A DNA stretch of 64,000 bases from positions 124,001 through 188,000 of the forward strand of contig NZ_JABTYE010000006.1 of assembly GCF_013314895.1 (NCBI RefSeq). Direction: 5' to 3'. A program made the position numbers and the translations under genes. The DNA is from Cupriavidus gilardii (GTDB lineage: Bacteria > Pseudomonadota > Gammaproteobacteria > Burkholderiales > Burkholderiaceae). Numbering within the stretch: the first letter of the stretch is position 1; each line of letters opens with the position of its first letter. The notes under the pieces were generated by a model. The model did not search any database, was not told where the DNA came from, and saw only the letters and a list, made by a program, of their open reading frames with translations. This document shows positions 35,697-44,330 of the stretch, in pieces.

Positions 35697-36191
35697 TCAA
35701 GAGTGGCAGGCGTGATGCGCATTGCCGTCGGGCGCATTGCCGTCGGGCGCATTGCCGTCCGGCGCATTGCGGTCGGGCGCGGCGCTGGCCGGCGGTGCGC
35801 GTCGCGGCTCGGCAAAGTCGGCGAGGATCGGGCAATCCGGCCGCTCGTCGCCGCTGCACGCCTCGGCCAGCGCGCGCAGCGTGTCGCGCATCGCCGCCAG
35901 TTCCGCGATGCGCGTTTCCAGTTCGGCGACATGGCGCAGCGTCAGCGCCTTGACGTCGGCGCTGGCGCGCCCGCGGTCCTGCCACAACAGCAGCAGGTTG
36001 CGGATCTCGTCCAGCGAGAACCCGAGATTACGGGCGCGCCGCACGAAGCGCAAGGTATGCAGCGCGCGCTCGTCGTAGCGGCGGTAGCCGCCTTCGCTGC
36101 GCGGCGGTTCGGGCAGCAGCCCGATCGATTCGTAGTGCCGGATCATCTTGGCGGACACGCCCGAGGCAGCCGCCGCTTCGCCGATATTCAT
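35697..36191 (-). CDS. cueR: MerR-family copper-responsive activator CueR
   Basis: A 164-residue regulator. It starts MNIGEAAAASGVSAKMIRHYE, the MerR winged helix, followed by a dimer helix. The metal-binding cysteines Cys112 and Cys120 lie in ACSGDERPDCPIL, matching the CueR loop. The C-terminus is extended by three NAPDG repeats ending in NAHHACHS, which adds two His and one Cys. CueR activates copper export genes by untwisting long-spacer promoters. It lies 20 bases after copA on the same strand, and a CueR-type operator stands before copA. Confidence 0.94.
   Translation of the reverse strand: MNIGEAAAASGVSAKMIRHYESIGLLPEPPRSEGGYRRYDERALHTLRFVRRARNLGFSLDEIRNLLLLWQDRGRASADVKALTLRHVAELETRIAELAAMRDTLRALAEACSGDERPDCPILADFAEPRRAPPASAAPDRNAPDGNAPDGNAPDGNAHHACHS
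35717..35776 (-). repeat. Four tandem 15-bp repeats at the 3' end of cueR
   Basis: Four near-identical copies of GCGCATTGCCGTCGG encode NAPDG-type repeats before the His/Cys tail of CueR. Differences are single bases in the last two copies. Confidence 0.93.
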
Positions 36192-36211
36192 CGCCTTGCT
36201 TCCTCCATGTT

Positions 36212-38800
36212 TCAGCGCTGCACTGCGGGCTTGTCTGCGGCCTGCATGCCCACTGCCTGCGTGCCGACTGACTGCGCGCCGGCTTCGGGCCGCCAGCGCC
36301 GCAGCAGCAGCGCGTTGCCGACCACGCTGACGCTCGAGAACGCCATCGCCGCGCCGGCCACCACCGGGCTGAGCAGTCCGGCCGCCGCCAGCGGGATGCC
36401 GATCACGTTGTAGACGAAGGCCCAGAACAGGTTCTGCCGGATCTTGCGCACGGTCCGGTGCGACATCGTCAGCGCATCGGCGACCAGGCCGGGATCGCCG
36501 CGCATCAGCGTGATGCCGGCCGCGTGCATCGCCACGTCGGTGCCGGTGGACATCGCGATGCCGACGTCGGCCGCAGCCAGCGCCGGCGCATCGTTGACGC
36601 CGTCACCGACCATGGCCACCACCGCGCCGCCGCGCTTGAGCGCCGCCACGCGGGCCGCCTTGTCTTCGGGCAGCACCTCGGCCTGCACGTCGTCGATGCC
36701 GAGCGCGTCGGCAACCTGCGCCGCCGCGCCGTGGCTGTCGCCGGACAGCATCACGGTGCGCACACCGGCCGCATGCAGGCGCGCCACCGCTTCACGCGCG
36801 CCCGGCTTGATCGCATCGCCGAACGCGACCAGACCGGCCACGCGGCGCGCGTCGATCTCGATCAGCCACGACACGGTGCGGCCGGCCTGGCGCAGCGCAT
36901 CGGCCTGGCGCGCCAGTTCGGAACGCTCGTCGAGTTCGGCGCCCAGTTCCTTGCGCAGGCGCTCGCTGCCCAGCGCCCAGGCGACGCCGTCGATGCGTCC
37001 GCTGATGCCGCGGCCCGGCAGCGCGCGCAGCTCGCTCGCCACGGACACCGCCAGCGCGCGCTGCTCGGCGGCATGCAGCACCGCACGGGCCAGCGGATGT
37101 TCGCTGCCGGCCTGCAGCGCGGCCAGGCGCGACAGCAGCGCAGACGAGGCTCGATCGCCCGGATTGCCCCGATCGTCACCGTCGGCCATTCCGTCTGCCG
37201 ACACCAGCGCCACCACCTCCGGCTGTCCCACGGTCAGCGTGCCGGTCTTGTCGAACGCGACCACATTGACGCGGTGCGCGGTCTCCAGCGCCTCGGCGTC
37301 CTTGACCAGGATGCCGGCACGCGCGCCCGCACCGGTGCCGGCGATGATCGCGGTCGGCGTGGCCAGGCCCAGCGCGCACGGGCACGCGATCACCAGCACC
37401 GCCACCGCATTGAGCAGCGCCGACTGCCAGTCGCCCAGCGCCAGTCCCCAGCCGAGCAACGTGACCAGCGCGATCGCCAGCACCACCGGCACGAACACCG
37501 CGCTGACGCGGTCGACCAGCCGCTGGATCGGCGCCTTGGCCGCCTGCGCGTGTTCGACCATGCGGATGATGCGGGCCAGCACCGTCTCCGCGCCGACCGC
37601 GGCGGTGCGCAGCACCAGCCGGCCTTCGCCATTGATGGCGCCGCCGGTCACGCGGTCGTCGACCTGCTTGGGCACCGGCAGGCTCTCGCCGGTCAGCATC
37701 GATTCGTCGGCATGGCTGTCGCCGTCGATCACGATGCCGTCGACCGGAATGCGTTCCCCCGGCAGCACCACGACCTCGTCGCCGACGCGTACCTGTGCCA
37801 GCGGCACCGTGGTTTCGACCCCGTTGCGGCGCACCCGCGCGCTATCGGGCCGCAGCGCGGCCAGCGCGCGGATCGCGTCGGCGGTCTGCCGCTTGGCGCG
37901 GACCTCGAGCCATTTGCCAAGCCGCACCAGCGTGATCACTACCGCCGCGCTCTCGAAATACAGATGGGCATGCGCGTCGCCATGGCCGCCGGCGCCGCGC
38001 CAGATCAGCCACAGCGACAGCCCGTAGGCGGCCGAGGTGCCGAGCGCGACCAGCAGATCCATATTGCCGGCGCCGGCACGCAGCGCCTTCCAGCCGGCGC
38101 GATAGAAGCGCCAGCCGAACACGAACTGCACCGGCGTCGCCAGCAGCCATTGCCACAGCGCGGGCACATTCCACGCGATGCCGAACCAGCCCAGCACCAT
38201 CGGCGCGACCAGCGGCAGCGACAGCGCCGCCGGAATCGCCACGGACCACGGGCCGGACCAGAAGTCGGTGCGCGCGGACGCGGCTTCGGTCGCGGTCGCG
38301 GTATCGCCCACCGGTTCGGCGGCATAGCCGGCACGGGAGACGGCCTCGGTCAGCGCCGGCAGCATATCGGCCGCGCTCGCCCCGACCAGCGTCACATGGG
38401 CACGCTCGGTGGCCAGATTGACCTGGGCGTCGACCACACCGGGCACGGCGCGCAGCGCGCGTTCGACGCGGCCGACGCAGGAGGCGCAGGTCATCTCGCG
38501 CACCGTCAACTCGAGCTCGGTGCGCGGCACCGCATAGCCCGCGGCGACGACGGCGTCGGCCGCCGCCGGCAGCACGGCGGCGCTGTCGGCCTGCACGGTG
38601 GCCTCCTCGGTGGCCAGGTTGACGGCCACCGAACGCACGCCCGGCACCTTGGCCAGTGCGTTCTCGACCCGGCGCACGCAGGAGGCGCAGGTCATCCCTT
38701 CGATCGGCAGGCGCCACTCGGGCGCGGCGTTCGCACCGGCCTGGGCCGGAGACAGCGGAAGTGAAGAAGTGGACATGGCGGTTGACATCCTCATTGACAT
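36212..38800 (-). CDS. copA: Copper-exporting P1B-type ATPase CopA
   Basis: Inner-membrane pump that expels Cu(I) from the cytosol. The 862-residue protein has two N-terminal heavy-metal-binding domains with CxxC at Cys38/Cys41 and Cys105/Cys108, then eight membrane helices. The transport motif CPC is in [13 protein letters not shown], the phosphorylated Asp in FDKTGTLT, the actuator TGES is present and [10 protein letters not shown] closes the P domain. The C-terminal tail is rich in [12 protein letters not shown] at 38800 follows the predicted transcription start by some 20 bases; ATG at 38776 (MSTSSLPL) is an alternative. Confidence 0.97.
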   Translation of the reverse strand: MSMRMSTAMSTSSLPLSPAQAGANAAPEWRLPIEGMTCASCVRRVENALAKVPGVRSVAVNLATEEATVQADSAAVLPAAADAVVAAGYAVPRTELELTVREMTCASCVGRVERALRAVPGVVDAQVNLATERAHVTLVGASAADMLPALTEAVSRAGYAAEPVGDTATATEAASARTDFWSGPWSVAIPAALSLPLVAPMVLGWFGIAWNVPALWQWLLATPVQFVFGWRFYRAGWKALRAGAGNMDLLVALGTSAAYGLSLWLIWRGAGGHGDAHAHLYFESAAVVITLVRLGKWLEVRAKRQTADAIRALAALRPDSARVRRNGVETTVPLAQVRVGDEVVVLPGERIPVDGIVIDGDSHADESMLTGESLPVPKQVDDRVTGGAINGEGRLVLRTAAVGAETVLARIIRMVEHAQAAKAPIQRLVDRVSAVFVPVVLAIALVTLLGWGLALGDWQSALLNAVAVLVIACPCALGLATPTAIIAGTGAGARAGILVKDAEALETAHRVNVVAFDKTGTLTVGQPEVVALVSADGMADGDDRGNPGDRASSALLSRLAALQAGSEHPLARAVLHAAEQRALAVSVASELRALPGRGISGRIDGVAWALGSERLRKELGAELDERSELARQADALRQAGRTVSWLIEIDARRVAGLVAFGDAIKPGAREAVARLHAAGVRTVMLSGDSHGAAAQVADALGIDDVQAEVLPEDKAARVAALKRGGAVVAMVGDGVNDAPALAAADVGIAMSTGTDVAMHAAGITLMRGDPGLVADALTMSHRTVRKIRQNLFWAFVYNVIGIPLAAAGLLSPVVAGAAMAFSSVSVVGNALLLRRWRPEAGAQSVGTQAVGMQAADKPAVQR

Positions 38801-38813
38801 AGCCTGTCACTGG

Positions 38814-38844
38814 ATGTTGGACCTTACCATGCTAGGAAGGTCAA
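38814..38844 (-). promoter_or_regulatory. CueR-type promoter and operator of copA
   Basis: The minus strand reads TTGACC (38844-38839), a 19-base spacer and CAACAT (38819-38814). The spacer holds the dyad ACCTTCC-N7-GGTAAGGT (box 38821-38841). The long spacer and the position of the dyad match the E. coli copA promoter bound by CueR. Confidence 0.82.
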
Positions 38845-38887
38845 GGCCGGTGCGCCAATTTTCGGCCGCCAGCTGCGGCGCTTGCGC

Positions 38888-38912
38888 TTGACATGATGGG
38901 AAGGTTCACAAT
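38888..38912 (+). promoter_or_regulatory. Possible copZ promoter with half a CueR site
   Basis: TTGACA (38888-38893) is followed, after 13 bases containing GGGAAGGT, by CACAAT (38907-38912). Adding the six bases CTTCCC after TTGAC would restore both a full CueR dyad and a 19-base spacer. It looks like a CueR promoter that lost its left half-site; whether it works is unknown. Confidence 0.45.
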
Positions 38913-38946
38913 GGCGGCGTTCACCAACCATTCCAGGAGTTCAACG

Positions 38947-39141
38947 ATGATGCAGTTTCAAGTGGAAGGCATGTCCTGCGGCCACTGCGTCGGCGCGATC
39001 ACGCGTGCGGTGCAGCAGATCGATCCCGACGCGCGCGTCTCGGCCGATATCGCGGCGCAGGCAGTCAGCGTCGAATCGGACGCCGATGCACAGGAAGTGC
39101 GGCAGGCCATCGAATCGGCCGGCTATCCGGTCAAGGGCTGA
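38947..39141 (+). CDS. copZ: Copper chaperone CopZ (HMA domain)
   Basis: A 64-residue cytosolic metal chaperone made of one heavy-metal-associated domain. The copper-binding motif GMSCGHC is near the N-terminus and GYPVKG ends it. It should carry Cu(I) to CopA or CueR. AGGAG is seven bases before the ATG at 38947; a second ATG follows directly. An upstream ATG at 38893 would overlap the promoter and is not used. It is divergent from copA. Confidence 0.93.
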   Translation: MMQFQVEGMSCGHCVGAITRAVQQIDPDARVSADIAAQAVSVESDADAQEVRQAIESAGYPVKG

Positions 39142-39151
39142 CGGGAAGGAA

Positions 39152-39184
39152 CCGCGTCCGCGCTCCGGGGAGTAGCGGACGCGG
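39152..39184. terminator. Hairpin between convergent copZ and ompW
   Basis: CCGCGTCCGC pairs perfectly with GCGGACGCGG over a 13-base loop. No T run follows, so it may be a weak or Rho-assisted terminator for both genes. Confidence 0.55.
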
Positions 39185-39208
39185 CCGGCCGGCGACGGCC
39201 GGCGACGC

Positions 39209-39937
39209 TCAGAAGCGGTAGCCGACGTTCAGGAAGGTCACGATCGGATCGATCTTGATCTTGGTGTGCGACACCACGGTGGCGCCGCCCTGCGCGGAAT
39301 TGCGCGTGACGAAGGTCGCGCGCGTATCGAGCGGCAGGTAGGACACCGACAGGCCGACATGCCAGCGCTCGTTGATCTTGTAGTTGGCGCCGATGTTGAA
39401 GACCGGATTCCACGACGACTTGGCGCTGGCCGTCATGGTGGCGTTCGGGCCGAACTCCTGGCGCACGAACTGCTGGTTGGTGATGGTCTCGTCGGTAAAC
39501 CAGGTGTAGTTGACGCCCAGGCCCACATAGGGGCGCAAGCGCGAGGCCGGCTCGAGGAAGTGGTACTTGACCAGCACCGCCGGGCTCCACTGGCGCACCG
39601 TGCCAAGCTTGCCGTACCGGCCGTAGCCCTTGTCACCCTCGACATCGTGCTCCGGGGGGATACCGACGACGAACTCGGCCGAGATGTGGTCGGTGACGAA
39701 GTGGTCGATCGACAGGCCCAGCGTATTGGCGGCCTTGATGTCGGCGCCGGTGTTGGGCCGCTGCATGCCGACCGGGCGGCCGCCGACGCTGTCGATGGTC
39801 AGCGGATCGGCCGAGCTGTTGGGCATCACGCGGAACCAGCCCGCGCTGACGACGGTGCTGCCGGCCGATTGTGCCTGGGCGACCCCGCCCACCGCCATGG
39901 CCGCGACAGCCACCAGGATTTTTTTCTTGTGCGACAT
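39209..39937 (-). CDS. ompW: Outer-membrane protein OmpW
   Basis: An eight-stranded outer-membrane barrel of 242 residues. The signal peptide MSHKKKILVAVAAMAVGGVA ends AQA-Q. Family motifs include NTLGLSIDHFVTDHISAEFVVG, LRPYVGLGVNYTWF and a final strand ending GYRF with a terminal Phe, as barrels require. AAGGAG precedes the ATG at 39937. OmpW lets small hydrophobic molecules through in other bacteria; the role here is not known. Confidence 0.95.
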   Translation of the reverse strand: MSHKKKILVAVAAMAVGGVAQAQSAGSTVVSAGWFRVMPNSSADPLTIDSVGGRPVGMQRPNTGADIKAANTLGLSIDHFVTDHISAEFVVGIPPEHDVEGDKGYGRYGKLGTVRQWSPAVLVKYHFLEPASRLRPYVGLGVNYTWFTDETITNQQFVRQEFGPNATMTASAKSSWNPVFNIGANYKINERWHVGLSVSYLPLDTRATFVTRNSAQGGATVVSHTKIKIDPIVTFLNVGYRF

Positions 39938-40152
39938 CCTCTCTCCTTCGTGGTTTTCAACTGCAAGGGCAGCATTATCCCGCTGCCGATGCCGTGATCG
40001 TTTCAATCTAGAGACATTTTGTAGAGGAGCGCCACTAAATTGAGGGTTTACCGCAATCCGCGGTATCCGAAGGTCCACCACAACGGGAAGAGAGGCGGCA
40101 GAAGTGTCTCAGGAATGTGACACCGGGTCGTGGCCCGATGCCGTCGGCGGCG

Positions 40153-41154
40153 TCATGCGTCGGCGTTTCGCACTGCCAGCGCGCAGGCGGCCAGATCCCA
40201 CAGCGCATAACCGACGCTCTTGAACACCAGCGGACTGCCGGTGCGCGCGCGAATCGCATCGGCGGCGAGGATCGCGGTCTCGAACGGCTGCACCATGGCC
40301 CAGTCGATGCCGGCCTGCAGCAGGTCGCCGGCCTCGTCCTCGATGCCGAACAGCGTATCGGCCAGCAGCCGCCCCGCCTTCGCGGCGCCGCGGCACAGCG
40401 CCGGCGGCAGTTCGCACATGTCCGGGCGGAACGCACCGACCGCGGCGATGAAGTGGTCGTCGCGCCAGCAGCGGGCGTCGAGGTCCGGCAGCACCGGCGT
40501 GCGGCTCGACGTCACCGTGACGACCATCGACACGCGCGCAAGCACCGCTTCGATGTCTGGCGCGGATTCGAGCACCTCGGCCTCCAGGCCCAGCGTCTTT
40601 GCATGCGCGGCCAGCGCATGGGCCTTGTCCGCCGTGCGCGAATGCAGCCAGACGCGCCGCAGCGGCAGCCCTGCGGCGAAGGCCTCGAGGTGGGTGACGG
40701 CCTGCACGCCGGCGCCGACGATCAGCAGCTCGCCGTCGGGCCGCGCGGCAAAACGCTGTGCCGCCAGCAGCGACACCGCCGCGGTGCGGCGCCCGGTCAC
40801 CGTCGGACCGTCGAGCAGCGCCAGCCGCACGCCGGTATGCGCGTCGGCCACCACCACTTCGCCGAGGATATTGGGCAGGCCGCGCGCCGGGTTGCCGGGA
40901 TGGACCGTGATGTTCTTGGTCATCACCAGGTCGGCATTGCGCGCCGGCATGACCAGCAGCGTCCCTTCGCCGCCGGGCGCGGCGGCGGTCACGTCGCCGA
41001 CCGGCAGCGCCAGCCGCGGCGGCGCCATCGCGGTGCCGGCACGCAGTTCGCCCAGCATGTCGGCAATGGCAACGGCCAGTTCGGGATACGGCAAGCGCGC
41101 CGCGGTCTGGGCGGCATCGAGCAGCATCGGCGAGGCAATCGAATCGGTCGGCAC
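40153..41154 (-). CDS. Ornithine cyclodeaminase / mu-crystallin family protein
   Basis: A 333-residue NAD(P)-binding enzyme. MTKNITVHPGNPARGLPNILGEV holds substrate-binding residues and LLIVGAGVQAVTHLEAF the Rossmann motif. DMCELPPALC and the ending FKSVGYALWDLAA are also typical. In bacteria many members are delta-1-pyrroline-2-carboxylate reductases rather than true ornithine cyclodeaminases, and sequence alone does not decide. The start is GTG at 41154, supported by AGGAG eight bases upstream. Confidence 0.88.
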   Translation of the reverse strand: MPTDSIASPMLLDAAQTAARLPYPELAVAIADMLGELRAGTAMAPPRLALPVGDVTAAAPGGEGTLLVMPARNADLVMTKNITVHPGNPARGLPNILGEVVVADAHTGVRLALLDGPTVTGRRTAAVSLLAAQRFAARPDGELLIVGAGVQAVTHLEAFAAGLPLRRVWLHSRTADKAHALAAHAKTLGLEAEVLESAPDIEAVLARVSMVVTVTSSRTPVLPDLDARCWRDDHFIAAVGAFRPDMCELPPALCRGAAKAGRLLADTLFGIEDEAGDLLQAGIDWAMVQPFETAILAADAIRARTGSPLVFKSVGYALWDLAACALAVRNADA

Positions 41155-41216
41155 GGCTTGGGCTCCTGAGAATGGGCGGCTTGCGCAAGACAGCGGCGAT
41201 TATCCCCGATCGCTGT

Positions 41217-41285
41217 CTCAGGTCCCGCTGTCTCAGGTCCCGCTGTCCCAGGTCCCGCTGTCCCGGGTGCCGATGTCCCGGGTCA
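41217..41285 (-). repeat. Tandem 15-bp repeats across the pbpC stop codon
   Basis: About four and a half copies of CTGTCTCAGGTCCCG-like units. Read on the minus strand they encode DIGTRDSGTWDSGT and then the stop TGA, which itself lies within a repeat unit. One point change in the unit creates or removes the stop. Confidence 0.9.
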
Positions 41286-43620
41286 GCTTACCCCGGTCCG
41301 CCGCGGCCCTGCCCGGCGATACCGCCGGGCGGGCGCCGGTCTCGCGCACGGTCGCACCCCTCACCTCGATGTGGACCGTATCGAGCACCGTGCCTTTTGC
41401 ATCGACCAGTTCCAGACGATGCCGTCCCGGCCAGGGCTGCCACGCCAGCTTGCCGCCGTGGCCGAGCCGCTTGCCATCGAGCCGCCAGGCGACCGCGCTG
41501 GCGGTGCGGCCCGCGACATCCTCGGCATGCAGCCAGACGCGCTGCGCCTGCGGCGGAATGTCGGGATCGAGTGCGAACACGGTGCCGTCGGCCGGACTGG
41601 CGATCGCCGCGCCGCGGCCGGACACCGCCGTCCGGGCCGCCGCCATGCCCTCGTGATGGCTGCCGACGGCGACGACCGGCACCGCGGTGCCGGCCAGGAA
41701 CACCTCGTCCCGCGCAGGCTCGGGTACGCCCTCAAACCGCACCGCCACGCGCTCGACGCCCGCGGGCGGCGCCGGCTGCCGGCTGGCCCGGTCGCGATGC
41801 AGGAAGGCCATCACGTCGTGCCAGATCGGCGCCGCGCCGGACACGCCGGACACATCGCGCATCGCCGCGCCGCTGGCGTTGCCGACCCAGACGCCCACGG
41901 TGTAGTGCTGCGACCAGCCGATACACCAGTTGTCGCGCATGTCCTTGCTGGTGCCGGTCTTGACCGCGGTCCAGAACCGCGTGGTCAGCGGGCTGTCGAG
42001 ACCGAAGGTCCGGGCACGCGCATGCCGGTCCGACAGCACGTCGCCGATCACATGGCTGGCCGCGGCCGACATCACCGCCGCCGGCCGGGGCGCCGGCTCG
42101 GCCAGCCGCATCCTCACCGGCGCCTGCCGGCCCTGGTTGGCCAGCGTCCGATAGGCATTGGTCAGCGTCAGCAGCGACACGTCGGCGCTGCCCAGCGCCA
42201 GGCTGTAGCCGTAGTAGTCGCCGGCCTCGGTCAGCGGCAGCCCAAGCGCCACCAGCCGCCGATGAAACCGGTGCGGGGTCACCATCACCAGCGTGCGCAC
42301 CGCCGGCACATTGAGCGAGCCGGCCAGCGCCGCGCGCATGCTGACCCAGCCGCCATAGCGGCCGTCGTAGTTGCGGGGGATGTAGAGGCCGCCGCCGGTC
42401 GGCAGATTGACCGGGCGGTCGTCGAGCAGCGAGGCCGCGGTCAGGCGCCGCTCTTCCAGCGCCTGCGCATAGAGGAAGGGCTTGAGCGTCGAGCCGGCCT
42501 GGCGCAGCGCGGCCGCGTGATCGACCTGCGCCGCGCCCGACAGCGCGCCGGACGAGCCGACATAGGCCAGCACGTCGCCGCTGGCGTTGTCGAGCACCAC
42601 CACTGCGCCATCCTCGACATGCCGTCCGGCCAGTTCGCGCAGATGTCGCTGCAGGCTGGCCGCCGCCAGGCGCTGCACACCGGCGTCCAGGGTCGAATCG
42701 ATCGCTGCCGGCATCGTTGCCGCGCCTTGCGCAGTCCGCTCGACCAGCAGGCGGCCAAGGTGCGGCGCCAGTTGCGCGCGGCCCGGGCCGCTGGGCGGCA
42801 TGGCGGCGCGCGCCAGCGCCAGTTCGGTGAAGCCGTCCAGTCCGGTGCAGCCTTGCGGCTGCGCCATCTCCCTCAGGATCTGGCAGGCGCGCTGCGTCAC
42901 GCGTGCCGGCGCGGCATTGGGGGCGCGCACCAGCGCGACGGCGAGCGCCGCCTCGCGCGCATCGAGCCCGCTCGGCAGCTTGCCGAACAGTGCCTGCGAC
43001 AGCGCCGACAGCCCCACCAGTTCGCCGCGCAGCGGCACCAGATTCAGATAGGCCTCGAGGATCTGGCTCTTGCTCCAGCCGTGTTCGAGCCGCGCCGCGC
43101 GCCAGGCCTGGCTCATCTTCTGCGCCGCGCTGCGCCCGCCCGCGCCGCGGCGCAGATCGTCATCGAGCAGCGCCGCCAGCTGCATGGTCAACGTCGACGC
43201 GCCGCGCGTGCGCGTGTTCCACAGATTGGCCCACGCCGCGCCGGCGACGCCTTGCCAGTCGACGCCGCTGTGCTGGTAGAAGCGCCGGTCCTCCGACAGC
43301 AAGATAGCGGTGCGCACCGCGGGCGAGATCTCGTCGAGCGACACCCATGCCCCGCGCCGCGCGCTGAAATCGGTCCGCACCGTGGCGACCGGCTCGCCGT
43401 GACGGTCGCGCACGACCACGTCGGCACTGCGGTAGCGCTCGCGCACCTGCTCGAAGCCGGGCAGCACCTCGGCGGACGCCGGCGCCGACGGGATCGCGAT
43501 GAGCATCGCAACCAGCAGCGCGAACAGCAACGCGAACAGCCGTGCCCACGGCAGCGCGCACGGCAGTGCCGCGGCCCTCGCCGTGCGCAGCAAGCCGGGC
43601 GGTCCCATCCCTTGTCTCAT
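41233..43620 (-). CDS. pbpC: Penicillin-binding protein 1C (bifunctional peptidoglycan synthase)
   Basis: Peptidoglycan glycosyltransferase-transpeptidase of 795 residues. A membrane anchor at about 28-48 is followed by the glycosyltransferase domain with catalytic Glu110 in LLSEDRRFYQHSGVDW and GASTLTMQ. The transpeptidase has S377TLK, S435LN and K554TGT. A BiPBP_C-type domain near the end contains GRHRLELVDAKG, then a repetitive tail. The ATG at 43620 overlaps the yhhN stop by four bases. In E. coli pbpC follows the alpha-2-macroglobulin gene directly; here yhhN stands between them. Confidence 0.96.
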   Translation of the reverse strand: MRQGMGPPGLLRTARAAALPCALPWARLFALLFALLVAMLIAIPSAPASAEVLPGFEQVRERYRSADVVVRDRHGEPVATVRTDFSARRGAWVSLDEISPAVRTAILLSEDRRFYQHSGVDWQGVAGAAWANLWNTRTRGASTLTMQLAALLDDDLRRGAGGRSAAQKMSQAWRAARLEHGWSKSQILEAYLNLVPLRGELVGLSALSQALFGKLPSGLDAREAALAVALVRAPNAAPARVTQRACQILREMAQPQGCTGLDGFTELALARAAMPPSGPGRAQLAPHLGRLLVERTAQGAATMPAAIDSTLDAGVQRLAAASLQRHLRELAGRHVEDGAVVVLDNASGDVLAYVGSSGALSGAAQVDHAAALRQAGSTLKPFLYAQALEERRLTAASLLDDRPVNLPTGGGLYIPRNYDGRYGGWVSMRAALAGSLNVPAVRTLVMVTPHRFHRRLVALGLPLTEAGDYYGYSLALGSADVSLLTLTNAYRTLANQGRQAPVRMRLAEPAPRPAAVMSAAASHVIGDVLSDRHARARTFGLDSPLTTRFWTAVKTGTSKDMRDNWCIGWSQHYTVGVWVGNASGAAMRDVSGVSGAAPIWHDVMAFLHRDRASRQPAPPAGVERVAVRFEGVPEPARDEVFLAGTAVPVVAVGSHHEGMAAARTAVSGRGAAIASPADGTVFALDPDIPPQAQRVWLHAEDVAGRTASAVAWRLDGKRLGHGGKLAWQPWPGRHRLELVDAKGTVLDTVHIEVRGATVRETGARPAVSPGRAAADRGKLTRDIGTRDSGTWDSGT

Positions 43621-44330
43621 GGCCGCCGCCCCGCGACGATGCCGGCGACCAGCAGCACCTGCGCCGCGGCATAGGTCCACCAGATGCCCAGTTCGAAGCG
43701 ATCGAACGGCGACAGGAAGCGCGCGATGCCGATCAGCGCATCGGACACGACGAAGCACAGCGCGCCCAGCGCCGCCAGCGGGGTCGGCAGCCGCGCCAGC
43801 AGCGCCGCGCAGGCCATCGCGGTCAGCGCAACGACATAGGCGCAGACCTCGACCGTCAGTGCGCCCAGGTTGGGCCAGAAGCGTCCCAGCAGCGTGCCGG
43901 CCGCGCCGATCACCGCGCCGCAGGCGAGCAGCCGGTGCGGCCGGTCGTCGCCGAGCAGCGGCAGCAGCAGCGCGAGATAGGCCAGATGCGCCAGCAGGAA
44001 GAAACCGAGCCCGCCGACAAAGGAGAACGGCAGCCACGGCACCGCCAGCAGCAGATCGCCCATCGCCGAGAACAGCAGCGCGGCGATCAGCCAGCGGCGC
44101 TCGCGCCGCACCGGATGGAACCACGCCGCGCGCGCCAGCAGCAGCGCCATCGCGGTCTTCCACGCCGGCTGCCAGGCGAAGCTGCCCGCCAGCGGCGTGC
44201 CGGGCGGCAGCTCCAGCGCGGCGCTGACCAGCAGCGTGCCGTAGATGGTGCCGGCGACGGCGCCGGCCATCCACCATTCGCGTACCCGCGGCGGCATCGT
44301 CCAGCCGCGCCGTTCGAGGACATCGCTCAC
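43617..44330 (-). CDS. YhhN-family membrane protein (lysoplasmalogenase-like)
   Basis: Inner-membrane protein of 237 residues with about eight helices. Family motifs are SAMGDLLLAVPWLPF, GGLGFFLLAHLAYLALL and LCFVVSDALIGIARF; the conserved Asp residues in GD and SD are thought to be catalytic. Animal TMEM86 members cleave vinyl-ether lysolipids; in bacteria the function is unsettled. The GTG start at 44330 overlaps the upstream stop (GTGA), and its own stop overlaps pbpC (ATGA). ATG at 44297 is another possible start. Confidence 0.9.
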   Translation of the reverse strand: MSDVLERRGWTMPPRVREWWMAGAVAGTIYGTLLVSAALELPPGTPLAGSFAWQPAWKTAMALLLARAAWFHPVRRERRWLIAALLFSAMGDLLLAVPWLPFSFVGGLGFFLLAHLAYLALLLPLLGDDRPHRLLACGAVIGAAGTLLGRFWPNLGALTVEVCAYVVALTAMACAALLARLPTPLAALGALCFVVSDALIGIARFLSPFDRFELGIWWTYAAAQVLLVAGIVAGRRP

